Below, one piece after another: positions 46,371-55,006 of a DNA stretch of 64,000 nt. Within the stretch, counting starts at the first letter, position 1, and each line of letters begins with the position of its first letter. The notes beneath the pieces were generated by a model. It had not been told where the DNA came from. It worked only from the letters and a program-made list of their open reading frames with translations, and did no database searches. Location of the stretch: positions 868,001 to 932,000 of the forward strand of contig NZ_JAJUXG010000001.1 in NCBI RefSeq assembly GCF_021390535.1. Reading direction: 5' to 3'. A program made the translations under genes and the position numbers. This DNA is from Dyadobacter sp. CY312 (GTDB lineage: Bacteria > Bacteroidota > Bacteroidia > Cytophagales > Spirosomataceae).

Positions 46371-48908
46371 ATGATACGTTTATTTTTTGGTAAATCTTCC
46401 TGTCTGTTAATAGCCATACTAATCTGGACCGTGTTCTCTGGCGAATCTAGCGCGCAGGAAGTTTCATTTCTCAAAGGGAAAAACTTCAATAACATCACAC
46501 TGGAAGCTTCCCTCAAACCTTTCAAAAAGAATGACAAAACCTATATTCGGAATGTAGCCAGAGAAATGTTTGTACAATGGCACGCACTGCTGCGGCATGC
46601 CGATACCGTTTCGGTTATGCTCTGGACGGGCGACGGTTCGGAAATTTTGGAATACAAAGGAACACCTTCGCAACCTTTGGAATGGGCTCGTTACATAGGA
46701 AATCCGAATACCAAACATGCAGTCAACTCGGGGCCGAAGGAGCTTTCTATTCACGAGAGGGCCTATTTGTATCTCGAAAATCCTCCCGAGTTTACTTATG
46801 GTGATCTTAAATTCATAGTTCAGGCATTAAAGGAAGAGGGCCGAAAGGTAACAGGCAAGCCGATAAGAGTGGGAGAAACTTTTGATCCGGGTCCGGAATT
46901 CGCCAAGTCTGATTTTAAATACAAAAGACATCCTGAGATTCTGGGCGGAAGTGCCATGGGACACAACACGATGGTGAGCTGCTATTCGGTACTGAAAGCC
47001 GACAAAGAATCTTACGCGGGTTTTCCTAACGGTATCCCCGAAGGAACTCCTTTCGGAACGTTTCTGGGTAGACAAAGCCAAAGGTTGCTGGATGACATGG
47101 GTTTTGATTTTCTCTGGCTGAGTAACGGATTTGGTTTCGGCGTAGAAGGTTGGTCTTCCACCGGTGCTATTTTCGACGGCAAGGGATTTGATCAGGCGAA
47201 ACTTGCTGCAACCAAATCCAAGATTTCCGACTTCTGGAAATTTTTTCGAGCCGAATGTCCTGATGTTCAAATCCAAACAAGAGGAACGAATTTATCCACC
47301 GGGACTGATCTTGCCAGAGATGGTGTGGATCTGAGGTCGATTTACAAGGACAAAAATATCCTCCCACCGCCAAATTCGCCCTGGGCAGCGTTGGATGGTG
47401 ATTTTGGATTGGAAATGGTTGGATATATGTCAAGAATGGCAGAATTGCCGGATGAACGCTATCTTTTCAGATACTATACCCACGACCCATGGTGGATCAA
47501 CAGTCCCTGGCTCGATCGCTACGGTCGTGAACCACACGACATTTATCTCCCAATGTCTGTATCGAGGATCAATGCAAAAGGCGAAGTAAAATTACCCTCA
47601 CATCTGAATTTTTTAAGTATCGACGACTCCTATGGCAACATGCCGACCCAGGTTCCGGATGAAGTTACACCACACATTCTAAAAGCACGGTATGACTCTC
47701 CCACAGCACCGGGTCCGCTCGTTTGGGTGTATCCTTTTGATGAGTATCATGATTGGGCCTATAAGTATAAGGACAGACTGCCCGAAATCTATTACGGCGA
47801 CTGGCTGATCCGTCAGGCTATCAACAATGGCTTTCCACTGAATACGATTGTATCGACAGGATCATTTAAAAAGGTCATCAAAAATGAACCTGATAAATTC
47901 AGAGAATCTATTCTGGTTACGATTGTTCCTGATGCAGACTCAGACCTCGAAAAGTCTCTGATTTCGTTTGTGCAGAATGGAGGCAAATTAATGGTATATG
48001 GCCCTGCTGACCATGCAGGAAAAGCATTTCTGGATCTTTTAAATCTAAAGAACACTACCCCTCTTGAGGGTGAATTCAACATCACTTCCATCTATGCGGG
48101 AGACATAATGACGACACCTTACCCGGCGAAAATCCTTCATAGTGCGCTCTTTTCGGGAGGTGGAGTAGCAACGCAGCTTTCAAACCAAAAAGATGTTTCC
48201 AGCAAAGTTCTTTCCCGTATGACACAGACCAACCAATCTCGCGATGTTGCCTGGGTTCGGCAAATGGCCTCTTGGAAAGGAGGTAAAGTAGTGTATATCC
48301 GGGGTACTAATTCGAGTAAATTCACTGGTGGAAAACTGCTCACTCCTGATGATCCCACCAAACTTTTCACAGGCCCTCTTCTTCTGCGCTACGCCTTGGC
48401 GGAATTCGGAATAAAGCTGGGGATATCAAAAGAGAGTCCGTCGGTGAAAAATCCTGTTTTGACTATTTCCCGGAGCAACAACGCATTCATTTTCTCGGGT
48501 TACAATCCCAACACAACCATTCAAAATAAATTCAGATTCCCACAAGGTGCTCCGCTCTTACTCGGTTTCGACACCAAGCTAAACGATGGTCATTCTGTCT
48601 ACAACCTTCCAACTTCCTGGAATCGGGAATCCAGAGTATTTGTTGAGCAAAATAGCGGGATTGTATCTCTGAAAGAACTGCATTCCGGAGAAATGGGAAT
48701 TTCAAAAAGATTTGTAGTGAATGGCTTAAAAAATGCCACCGTCCGAATTTATGCTGAGGATCACATTCAAGCCAAGGACTTTCACGCTTATCTGAACGCA
48801 GGCTACCCCTGGAAAACCGGCCAAATTTCTTTCAAGGAAGGTGATCCGGCATTGGGAAAATACTACGTTGTAGAAAACGTAACCGGAAGTCTGGTGGTAT
48901 CGTGGTGA
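46371..48908 (+). CDS. Secreted putative glycoside hydrolase of unrecognised family
   Basis: An 845-residue precursor with a signal peptide (hydrophobic core LLIAILIWTVFS, cleavage near SSA). I cannot assign it to a known GH family. The first 500 residues have TIM-barrel-like features with many aromatic and acidic stretches (ITLEASLKPFKKND, GFDFLWLSNGFGFGVEGW, LDGDFGLEMVGYMSRM). Residues about 510-590 resemble the glutamine-amidotransferase-like Rossmann domain of GH42-type enzymes (LISFVQNGGKLMVYGPAD). The C-terminal 150 residues look like a beta-sandwich. Its place directly after susD marks it as the main depolymerising enzyme of the locus. Catalytic residues and substrate are unknown. Confidence 0.75.
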   Translation: MIRLFFGKSSCLLIAILIWTVFSGESSAQEVSFLKGKNFNNITLEASLKPFKKNDKTYIRNVAREMFVQWHALLRHADTVSVMLWTGDGSEILEYKGTPSQPLEWARYIGNPNTKHAVNSGPKELSIHERAYLYLENPPEFTYGDLKFIVQALKEEGRKVTGKPIRVGETFDPGPEFAKSDFKYKRHPEILGGSAMGHNTMVSCYSVLKADKESYAGFPNGIPEGTPFGTFLGRQSQRLLDDMGFDFLWLSNGFGFGVEGWSSTGAIFDGKGFDQAKLAATKSKISDFWKFFRAECPDVQIQTRGTNLSTGTDLARDGVDLRSIYKDKNILPPPNSPWAALDGDFGLEMVGYMSRMAELPDERYLFRYYTHDPWWINSPWLDRYGREPHDIYLPMSVSRINAKGEVKLPSHLNFLSIDDSYGNMPTQVPDEVTPHILKARYDSPTAPGPLVWVYPFDEYHDWAYKYKDRLPEIYYGDWLIRQAINNGFPLNTIVSTGSFKKVIKNEPDKFRESILVTIVPDADSDLEKSLISFVQNGGKLMVYGPADHAGKAFLDLLNLKNTTPLEGEFNITSIYAGDIMTTPYPAKILHSALFSGGGVATQLSNQKDVSSKVLSRMTQTNQSRDVAWVRQMASWKGGKVVYIRGTNSSKFTGGKLLTPDDPTKLFTGPLLLRYALAEFGIKLGISKESPSVKNPVLTISRSNNAFIFSGYNPNTTIQNKFRFPQGAPLLLGFDTKLNDGHSVYNLPTSWNRESRVFVEQNSGIVSLKELHSGEMGISKRFVVNGLKNATVRIYAEDHIQAKDFHAYLNAGYPWKTGQISFKEGDPALGKYYVVENVTGSLVVSW

Positions 48909-48974
48909 GTATTCTATTTGCTCACCAAAACTTCACCTAATTTGATTAACCAATGGCACAAAACAACCTGAATT

Positions 48975-49703
48975 ATGGCGAATTTTAAAAACTACCTCAA
49001 CAGCTACATCGGCGTTTTTACTTTTTTTCTCAGCCTATTCTTTCCTTTATTTATCCATGCTCAAATTGCGGACACAAGCGCTTATTTACAAGAAGTAAAA
49101 AAGGAACTGAATGCCGTCTGGCCAAAAAACAGAACCATCAATCTGGTATTCCATGGTCATTCGGTTCCGGCAGGTTTTTGGGATAAACACGAGGTTCACA
49201 CCTTAGAATCCTATCCCAATCTGGTATTGAAATTACTCAAACAAAAATATCCTTATGCCGTAATCAACGTCATTGTTACAGCTATTGGTGGAGAAAACTC
49301 TGTGAAGGGTGCCAGCCGTTTTGAAAAAGACGTTCTGACTCACAACGCTGACGTCATTGTTATAGACTATGCGCTGAATGATCGTTTTACAGGATTGGAT
49401 AAAACAAGAGAAGCCACCGAAAATATGATTCGTATGGCACAGTCCAAAAATATTAAAGTGATACTCGTTACACCCTCCCCTGACCAGCGAATAGACATCA
49501 GCGATCCTCAAAATCCGCTGGACCCATATGCCGGGCAGATCAGGGAGCTGGCTGAAAAATACGGAACAGGCCTATCCGACCCTTACAGTCGGTTTAAAGA
49601 AATTGTGAAACAGGGTAAGCTGAAACACGTGATGGCGTCCGTGAATCATCCCAATGAAGACGGTCACAGCATTATAGCCGCAACTATCTTTTCGTATTTT
49701 TAG
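48975..49703 (+). CDS. Secreted SGNH/GDSL-family hydrolase
   Basis: A 242-residue protein with a signal peptide (hydrophobic core FTFFLSLFFPLF, cleavage near IHA). SGNH blocks are visible: nucleophile Ser in VFHGHSVPAG, the Gly block in AIGGENS, Asn in IDYALND, and the Asp/His block in NHPNEDGHSII. Such enzymes in polysaccharide loci usually remove acetyl or other ester groups from the glycan. It follows the unassigned glycosidase-like gene by 66 bp, and its stop codon overlaps that of the convergent GntR gene. Confidence 0.85.
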   Translation: MANFKNYLNSYIGVFTFFLSLFFPLFIHAQIADTSAYLQEVKKELNAVWPKNRTINLVFHGHSVPAGFWDKHEVHTLESYPNLVLKLLKQKYPYAVINVIVTAIGGENSVKGASRFEKDVLTHNADVIVIDYALNDRFTGLDKTREATENMIRMAQSKNIKVILVTPSPDQRIDISDPQNPLDPYAGQIRELAEKYGTGLSDPYSRFKEIVKQGKLKHVMASVNHPNEDGHSIIAATIFSYF

Positions 49704-50452
49704 TGAACATCGTTGTAATCCGGATTGGCGCTGATGGCGAACTTATATTTGTCGCCCCTGTAAAAGGACCTCTCGATTTCCACCACTTTATCGTCAGGGC
49801 AAATCACCGCGCTATCCAGAATAAACATGGGTGTGGACTTCGACAATTCAAAGTTGTTCGCTTCCGAATCTGGCGCCATAATTTCAACACTCAAGGTCTG
49901 CTTTACTTCTTCAATCCTTAAATGATACGTATTCTCATAAACCTTGAAATAGGAGATTTCCGTAGGCATACGATTGATTTTGGGACATAAACCGAGCGAT
50001 ATATACTTGGTTTCATCCTTGATAATCTCATCGTCGGCATATCGCAATTGATGAATTTTAAGAACCGGCCCCTGAATGATAAAGTGTTTACCTCCGATTT
50101 CAGAAGATATGCCATCATCAAGTACTGTTTTTTCCAGCACCAGGTTATGAGGTTTAAAACCTTCGGCGAGCAGGCTTTCGTGAAAACCACGGCGCGTGGC
50201 GTAAATAGAACCCAATGTTCTGATCAGATGGTGATCTACCGTACGGTTCAGCACAAACGTACCCTTCCCTTTTATACGTTTAGCCCAGCCTCGACTCTCA
50301 ATTTCCAGCAAACTTTTTCGAGCGGTGGTGTTACTTACATTGTAATTTTTGATGAGTTCATTCTCAGACGGTATCTTGTCCCCCGGCTGCAATTCGCCGG
50401 ATCTAATCTTTTCAATAACGGAATCGCTGATACTCTGAAATTTAGGTCTCAT
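49700..50452 (-). CDS. GntR/HutC-family regulator with UTRA domain
   Basis: A 250-residue regulator. The N-terminal winged helix spans about 8-75 (IRSGELQPGDKIPSENELIK and NVSNTTARKSLLEIESRGWA). The C-terminal UTRA ligand domain covers about 95-245 and binds small effectors, often sugar phosphates. It is convergent with the locus it probably controls, sharing overlapping stop codons with the SGNH gene. Two candidate operators exist: its own upstream GTTAC/GTAAC repeat (50508-50518) and the CTTA-N2-GC-N2-TAAG element at the MFS and isomerase genes. Confidence 0.9.
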   Translation of the reverse strand: MRPKFQSISDSVIEKIRSGELQPGDKIPSENELIKNYNVSNTTARKSLLEIESRGWAKRIKGKGTFVLNRTVDHHLIRTLGSIYATRRGFHESLLAEGFKPHNLVLEKTVLDDGISSEIGGKHFIIQGPVLKIHQLRYADDEIIKDETKYISLGLCPKINRMPTEISYFKVYENTYHLRIEEVKQTLSVEIMAPDSEANNFELSKSTPMFILDSAVICPDDKVVEIERSFYRGDKYKFAISANPDYNDVH

Positions 50453-50507
50453 CTCTGTTTGGTGCGGGCGAAAGCTGTAAATAAAGTTCTAAAATAAATA
50501 ATATTTT

Positions 50508-50518
50508 GTTACCGTAAC
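50508..50518. promoter_or_regulatory. Short palindrome upstream of gntR-like gene
   Basis: GTTAC-C-GTAAC is a perfect inverted repeat with a one-base centre, 56 bp upstream of the start codon. Its GT..AC halves are like GntR-family operators; autoregulation is inferred. Confidence 0.42.
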
Positions 50519-50532
50519 TCAATATTCTGTAT

Positions 50533-51663
50533 TCATATCAACGCGTACTTTTTACCTGGCATGGACCTTACCATGCCCTGAAATTCCAGATTCAGCAGCA
50601 AAGCCGCAAGTTTATTGAGATGCATTCCACTTTGCCATGAAAGGTCATCAATCTGCATCGTTCCTTTCAATTTAAGCATAGACAGCACCTCTCCTTCGTC
50701 TCTGGTAAAGCCATCAAAGGACGCCTGATTTTTTACATCAGGAAATACTTCGATCTGCTCCGCCTTTTTGTCGTTGAGCTCCCAGCCCATGGAAGTAGTC
50801 ATATCGGCAACAGACGTAAAAATGGCGGCTTTATTATCCCTGATCAGCTCGTTACAACCTTCCGACTGTGGACTATACAAACTCCCCGGAACGGCAAACA
50901 CCTCTCTGTGGTAATTTTGGGCAAACTCAACTGTGATCAGACTTCCACCCTTCTTAGCTGATTCCACCACGATCGTAACATCACTTAAACCAGCAATGAT
51001 TCGATTACGAGCAGGAAATCTCATAAAGTCGGGTTTGGTTGCAAGCGCATTTTCAGTGACAATACCTCCATTCTCCTGCATCTCTTTGGATGTGCGCTGA
51101 TGTGCCGAGGGATAGATTACATCTAGTCCACTTGCCATCACACCAATCGTCGGAAGGTCGTTTTTTATTGCCGCCCGATGTGCCGTGATGTCAACACCGT
51201 AGGCAAGTCCGCTCACAATAAGTGCATTGAATGGAACAAGATCTTTGACAATCGCTTCCGTAACCGCTTTTCCGTATTCACTCACCCCTCTCGTGCCGAC
51301 AATACCGACCGATCTTCGTACGTTAAAATCGATTTCTCCCCGCGAATACAACACAATAGGGGCATCGTAAAGGGGTTTTAGTCTGGCCGGATAGGTGTCG
51401 TCAGTAAAGAAATGAAGTTGCGTTTCTGATCCCGAACATGCCTTGAATTCCTTCTCTGCGAAAGCCAGCGCCTCACCTTTCAAAATAGAGCGGGCAACTT
51501 TTTCACCAATACCCGGGATTTTGATGAGTTTCCTATAATCTGCTTTAAATACATTTTCAGCTCCACCGCAATAGCTGATCAACTGGCGAACGGTTACTGA
51601 TCCAACTGAAGGCGTATGGATCAGAGCAAGTATACTGATTTTTTCAGTTTCTGATGATGACAT
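50533..51663 (-). CDS. dprA: DNA-processing protein DprA
   Basis: Binds single-stranded DNA and loads RecA during natural transformation. The protein has 376 residues from the ATG at 51663 (MSSSETEKISI); the open frame runs 39 codons further up but without conserved sequence. Parts: an N-terminal helix-hairpin-helix-like segment (IPGIGEKVARSILKG), the Rossmann DprA core (VGTRGVSEYGK, IVSGLAYGVDITAHRAAI, KPDFMRFPARNRIIAGLSD), and a C-terminal winged helix (EGEVLSMLKLKGTMQIDDLS). It is divergent from the branching enzyme gene. Confidence 0.92.
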   Translation of the reverse strand: MSSSETEKISILALIHTPSVGSVTVRQLISYCGGAENVFKADYRKLIKIPGIGEKVARSILKGEALAFAEKEFKACSGSETQLHFFTDDTYPARLKPLYDAPIVLYSRGEIDFNVRRSVGIVGTRGVSEYGKAVTEAIVKDLVPFNALIVSGLAYGVDITAHRAAIKNDLPTIGVMASGLDVIYPSAHQRTSKEMQENGGIVTENALATKPDFMRFPARNRIIAGLSDVTIVVESAKKGGSLITVEFAQNYHREVFAVPGSLYSPQSEGCNELIRDNKAAIFTSVADMTTSMGWELNDKKAEQIEVFPDVKNQASFDGFTRDEGEVLSMLKLKGTMQIDDLSWQSGMHLNKLAALLLNLEFQGMVRSMPGKKYALI

Positions 51664-51799
51664 AAATGGTGTGCAGTGTATTTCATTTTGATGATGAAGA
51701 ATTTTGTATTTACTAACGGTATACGTTCTGGCATAACAATTGCCAACGAATAGGCTTACGAAAGTCTTCAAAAATAACAATTATTTTTTCAAACCATAT

Positions 51800-53623
51800 A
51801 TGGAAAACTCAGAGATTAATGAAACCAGTGTTTTACAACATTTTGACGGGATGGGTGCGACGTGTCATGCCGAAGGAATTTTTTACCGCGTGTGGGCGCC
51901 CCATGCAGAAAGTGTATCAGTAGTTGGAAGTTTCAATGATTGGAAGGAAGATACAAATCCTCTTAATAAAGAAGATAACGGATTTTGGGGAGCATTGGTA
52001 GAGAACTCCAAAGAGGGCGACGAATACAAGTTTTCTCTCAAAACGCCATTCGGAGATTTTATGAGAAATGATCCCTATGCGTTAAAAATGACGAATTCAG
52101 CCGGAAACGGAATTGTTTATAACCATGATTCTTTCGACTGGCAAGGTGTTGAATTTCAAATACCTTCATGGCATGAGCTTGTCATTTACGAGCTCCATGT
52201 AGGAACTTTCAATTCTCCCGGTCAAGATCAGGTGGGTACATTGTATACTGCCATTGAAAAATTAGACTATCTCAAAGAACTTGGATTTAACGCCGTTGAG
52301 CTAATGCCATGTTCTGAATTCCCGGGATCGCGGTCGTGGGGATATAATCCGGCAAGCCCTTTTGCTGTGGAATCCGATTACGGTGGACCAGATGGACTAA
52401 AGGCATTCATAAAAGCCGCTCATGAAGCTGGTATAGCAGTAATTATGGATGTGGTTTACAATCACTTCGGCCCTTCGGACATGGATCTCTGGCAGTTCGA
52501 CGGCTGGTCTGAAAATGACGGAGGCGGAATTTACTTTTACAACGACTGGCGTTCAGAAACACCATGGGGAAATACTCGCCCGGATTACGGCAGAGGTGAA
52601 GTAAGGCAATACATTCATGACAATGCATTAATGTGGCTGAGAGACTTCCGCGCGGATGGGCTTAGAATGGATATGGTTCCGTATATACGAAATGTGAAAG
52701 CAGACGGAGATCCGGGAAATGACATCCAGGAAGGAATGACACTTATGCAATGGATCAATAAAGATATAAGTGAGCAATTTCCTAACCGCATCACGATAGC
52801 GGAAGATATGCATTCTCTTGATTTCATCACCAACTCTGTTGAAAACGGCGGGTTGGGATACGGCTCACAGTGGGATGCCAAATTTGTACACACGGTGAGA
52901 GATGCCATTATTACTCAAAATGATCAGGACAGGGATATGAACGAGGTGGTTGAAGCAATCACCAACAGCTACAACATGGATTCCTTCCAACGCATTGTGT
53001 ATACAGAATCACACGATGAGGTTGCCAACGGGCAGGCGCGCGTGGCAGAAGAAATTGCCAACGGCGACGTAAACAACTGGTACTCCAAAAAACGTGCTGC
53101 ACTAGGCGTGGCACTTGTATTAACTTCTCCCGGTATTCCGATGATTTTCCAGGGACAACCCTTACTGGAAGACAAATGGTTTTCGGACAGCGATCCGATA
53201 GACTGGTCCCGCTATGATGAATTCCATGGTTTTGCGATGCTACATCGCGATATCATTCATTTGCGCAGAAACTGGTTCGGTGTTACTGCCGGTTTACAGG
53301 GGCAGGATGTTGAGATCATTCGCGCCGACAACGACAAAAAAGTGATCGTCATGCATCGCTGGCACGAAGGCGGGCCCAAAGACAGTGTTGTTGTCGTTCT
53401 CAACTTTTCAACAGAAGCATTTACTGATTACAAGGTTGGCTTCCCGCGTGCAGGTAAATGGCATCTGCGCTTTAACAGCGACAAGGCAGAATATGATCCG
53501 GAATTTTCTAATCTGGCAGTACACGATACGGAAACAATGGAAGGAGAATTTGACAATTGCCCGCAATTTGCATCGCTTCACATTCCTCCATATACTGCGC
53601 TGATCTATTCGCAGGAAGAGTAG
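51800..53623 (+). CDS. GH13 alpha-amylase family protein, 1,4-alpha-glucan branching-enzyme type
   Basis: A 607-residue cytosolic protein from the ATG at 51800. An N-terminal CBM48 (FYRVWAPHAESVSVVGSFND) precedes the GH13 barrel. Catalytic regions: region I DVVYNHFGPSD, region II GLRMDMVPYI with the nucleophile Asp, region III ITIAEDMHS with the acid Glu, and region IV ESHDEVANG. The CBM48-barrel order and the SHDE region are branching-enzyme-like, so a role in glycogen-type branching is likely; a debranching or trehalohydrolase activity is not excluded. No other glycogen genes adjoin. Confidence 0.86.
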   Translation: MENSEINETSVLQHFDGMGATCHAEGIFYRVWAPHAESVSVVGSFNDWKEDTNPLNKEDNGFWGALVENSKEGDEYKFSLKTPFGDFMRNDPYALKMTNSAGNGIVYNHDSFDWQGVEFQIPSWHELVIYELHVGTFNSPGQDQVGTLYTAIEKLDYLKELGFNAVELMPCSEFPGSRSWGYNPASPFAVESDYGGPDGLKAFIKAAHEAGIAVIMDVVYNHFGPSDMDLWQFDGWSENDGGGIYFYNDWRSETPWGNTRPDYGRGEVRQYIHDNALMWLRDFRADGLRMDMVPYIRNVKADGDPGNDIQEGMTLMQWINKDISEQFPNRITIAEDMHSLDFITNSVENGGLGYGSQWDAKFVHTVRDAIITQNDQDRDMNEVVEAITNSYNMDSFQRIVYTESHDEVANGQARVAEEIANGDVNNWYSKKRAALGVALVLTSPGIPMIFQGQPLLEDKWFSDSDPIDWSRYDEFHGFAMLHRDIIHLRRNWFGVTAGLQGQDVEIIRADNDKKVIVMHRWHEGGPKDSVVVVLNFSTEAFTDYKVGFPRAGKWHLRFNSDKAEYDPEFSNLAVHDTETMEGEFDNCPQFASLHIPPYTALIYSQEE

Positions 53624-53632
53624 AGTTTTAAA

Positions 53633-53673
53633 GTTTACAGTTCACGGTCATAAGCAGACTGTGAACTGTAAAC
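53633..53673 (+). repeat. 17-bp stem-loop after the GH13 gene
   Basis: GTTTACAGTTCAC (53633-53645) pairs with GTGAACTGTAAAC (53661-53673), extendable by four pairs including one G-U. No T-run follows, so it may be a weak terminator or an mRNA 3' stabiliser lying between convergent genes. Confidence 0.5.
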
Positions 53674-53687
53674 CAAAAACTATGAAC

Positions 53688-54866
53688 TTAATCAATTACC
53701 CTGAAAATCCGGTCCCAGCGGATTTTGGTTAAAAAACCCATAGGATCCGGATCAATAGACATCCATACAAATATTGCCTTTCCTACAATGTGATCTTTCG
53801 GCACAAAGCCCCAATATCTTGAGTCCGCTGAGTTGTGCCGGTTATCACCCATCATAAAATAATAATCCTGCTTGAAAGTATATTCAGACAACATTTTACC
53901 TTCCATGGTGATCAGTCCATCTTTGAATAACACATTTTCATTACCTTCATAACTTTTGATTACATCTGCGTAAATCGCTGCATTCTGAGCTGTGATCTGA
54001 ATTGTCTGATCTTTTTTTGGAACCAGCAATGGACCGTACTGATCTTTATTCCAGGATAAAGACTCTGATGCCGGAAAAAGATACGGCTCTTTTAAATTTG
54101 CCGGCATCAGCACCGGTTCTATTCGTTTTACAAAGTCAAATGCTTTAAGCTTTTCTGCTATCGCGGATGTCGTTTTCACGATGTAACCAAACTCATCATT
54201 GCCTGGAATACTGTCGTTGAAAGTTTCTGTAAACTGAGCATACTCGGTTACTGCATTCTTTTTAAAAACGTTAAGTTCATTCACTGCGGTACCGGTTGAA
54301 ACGAAGTATTCTCCCTGCATGCGAGCCGGATTCTCCTCGGCCTGTCCGTTTACATAAACCTGACCGTTTTTAATCTGCAAATTATCGCCCGGTTGCCCGA
54401 CGCACCGTTTTATGTAGTTGGTCCGCAAATCAACCGGATGAGGATGAAGATCTGGAAGCACTGAGCTAAACTTCTGATACAGATCAGGATGCTCCACGGG
54501 TAAATTAAAGACCACGACATCGCCCCTTTTCACATCTGTGAAACCAGGCAGTCTGAATTGAGGTAATTTTATCCATTCAAGATATGACGGAATTTTTGTT
54601 CCCCAGATCGTTTGATGCGTTAATGGAACTTGTAAAGGTGTAACCGGTGTGGTAGTGCCGTAATGCAACCTGCTCACAAAGAGATAATCACCCACCAACA
54701 GACTGTTTTCCATAGAAGATGATGGGATCACAAACGCACTAAAAAATAACCACCGGATCAGTGTAGCCGCCACCACAGCAAATACTACCGAGTCCAGCCA
54801 TTCTCTTATGGCCGATTTTTTCTTATTCCCACTAACTGACTTTTGCTTTAAAACTTTTATTTCCAT
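53688..54866 (-). CDS. lepB: Signal peptidase I (second copy)
   Basis: A 392-residue membrane protease that removes signal peptides at the outer face of the inner membrane. The start is the ATG at 54866. One N-terminal transmembrane segment ([20 protein letters not shown]) precedes the catalytic Ser in [13 protein letters not shown]; Lys lies in YIKRCVGQPGD, and box E is [19 protein letters not shown] 110-residue insertion (about 190-300) separates boxes D and E, as in the first copy. It has its own promoter (54885-54914), with a terminator for the upstream copy between them. Confidence 0.92.
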   Translation of the reverse strand: MEIKVLKQKSVSGNKKKSAIREWLDSVVFAVVAATLIRWLFFSAFVIPSSSMENSLLVGDYLFVSRLHYGTTTPVTPLQVPLTHQTIWGTKIPSYLEWIKLPQFRLPGFTDVKRGDVVVFNLPVEHPDLYQKFSSVLPDLHPHPVDLRTNYIKRCVGQPGDNLQIKNGQVYVNGQAEENPARMQGEYFVSTGTAVNELNVFKKNAVTEYAQFTETFNDSIPGNDEFGYIVKTTSAIAEKLKAFDFVKRIEPVLMPANLKEPYLFPASESLSWNKDQYGPLLVPKKDQTIQITAQNAAIYADVIKSYEGNENVLFKDGLITMEGKMLSEYTFKQDYYFMMGDNRHNSADSRYWGFVPKDHIVGKAIFVWMSIDPDPMGFLTKIRWDRIFRVID

Positions 54867-54884
54867 GACTGTGCTAATTTGACA

Positions 54885-54914
54885 CAAAGTTATTTAAATG
54901 ATATAAAGCACAAA
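54885..54914 (-). promoter_or_regulatory. Strong Bacteroidota-type promoter for the second lepB
   Basis: On the minus strand TTTG (54911-54914), an 18-bp spacer and TAACTTTG (54885-54892). The leader to the ATG at 54866 is only about 12-15 nt. Confidence 0.7.
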
Positions 54915-54956
54915 CATATATATGCAATTATATTTTATATAAATATTTAATACAAA

Positions 54957-54982
54957 AAAGCCATCCTTTTCAGGATGGCTTT
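54957..54982 (-). terminator. Intrinsic terminator between the two lepB genes
   Basis: AAAGCCATCC (54957-54966) pairs with GGATGGCTTT (54973-54982) over a 6-nt loop. On the minus strand a T-run (CTTTTTTG) follows. Confidence 0.88.
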
Positions 54983-55006
54983 CTAAAAAAACGGCAACAA
55001 CTATAC

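Noticed and set aside
51663..51780. Extended N-terminus of DprA from 51780
   Set aside because: The extra 39 residues show no family similarity and overlap the upstream region of the divergent GH13 gene.
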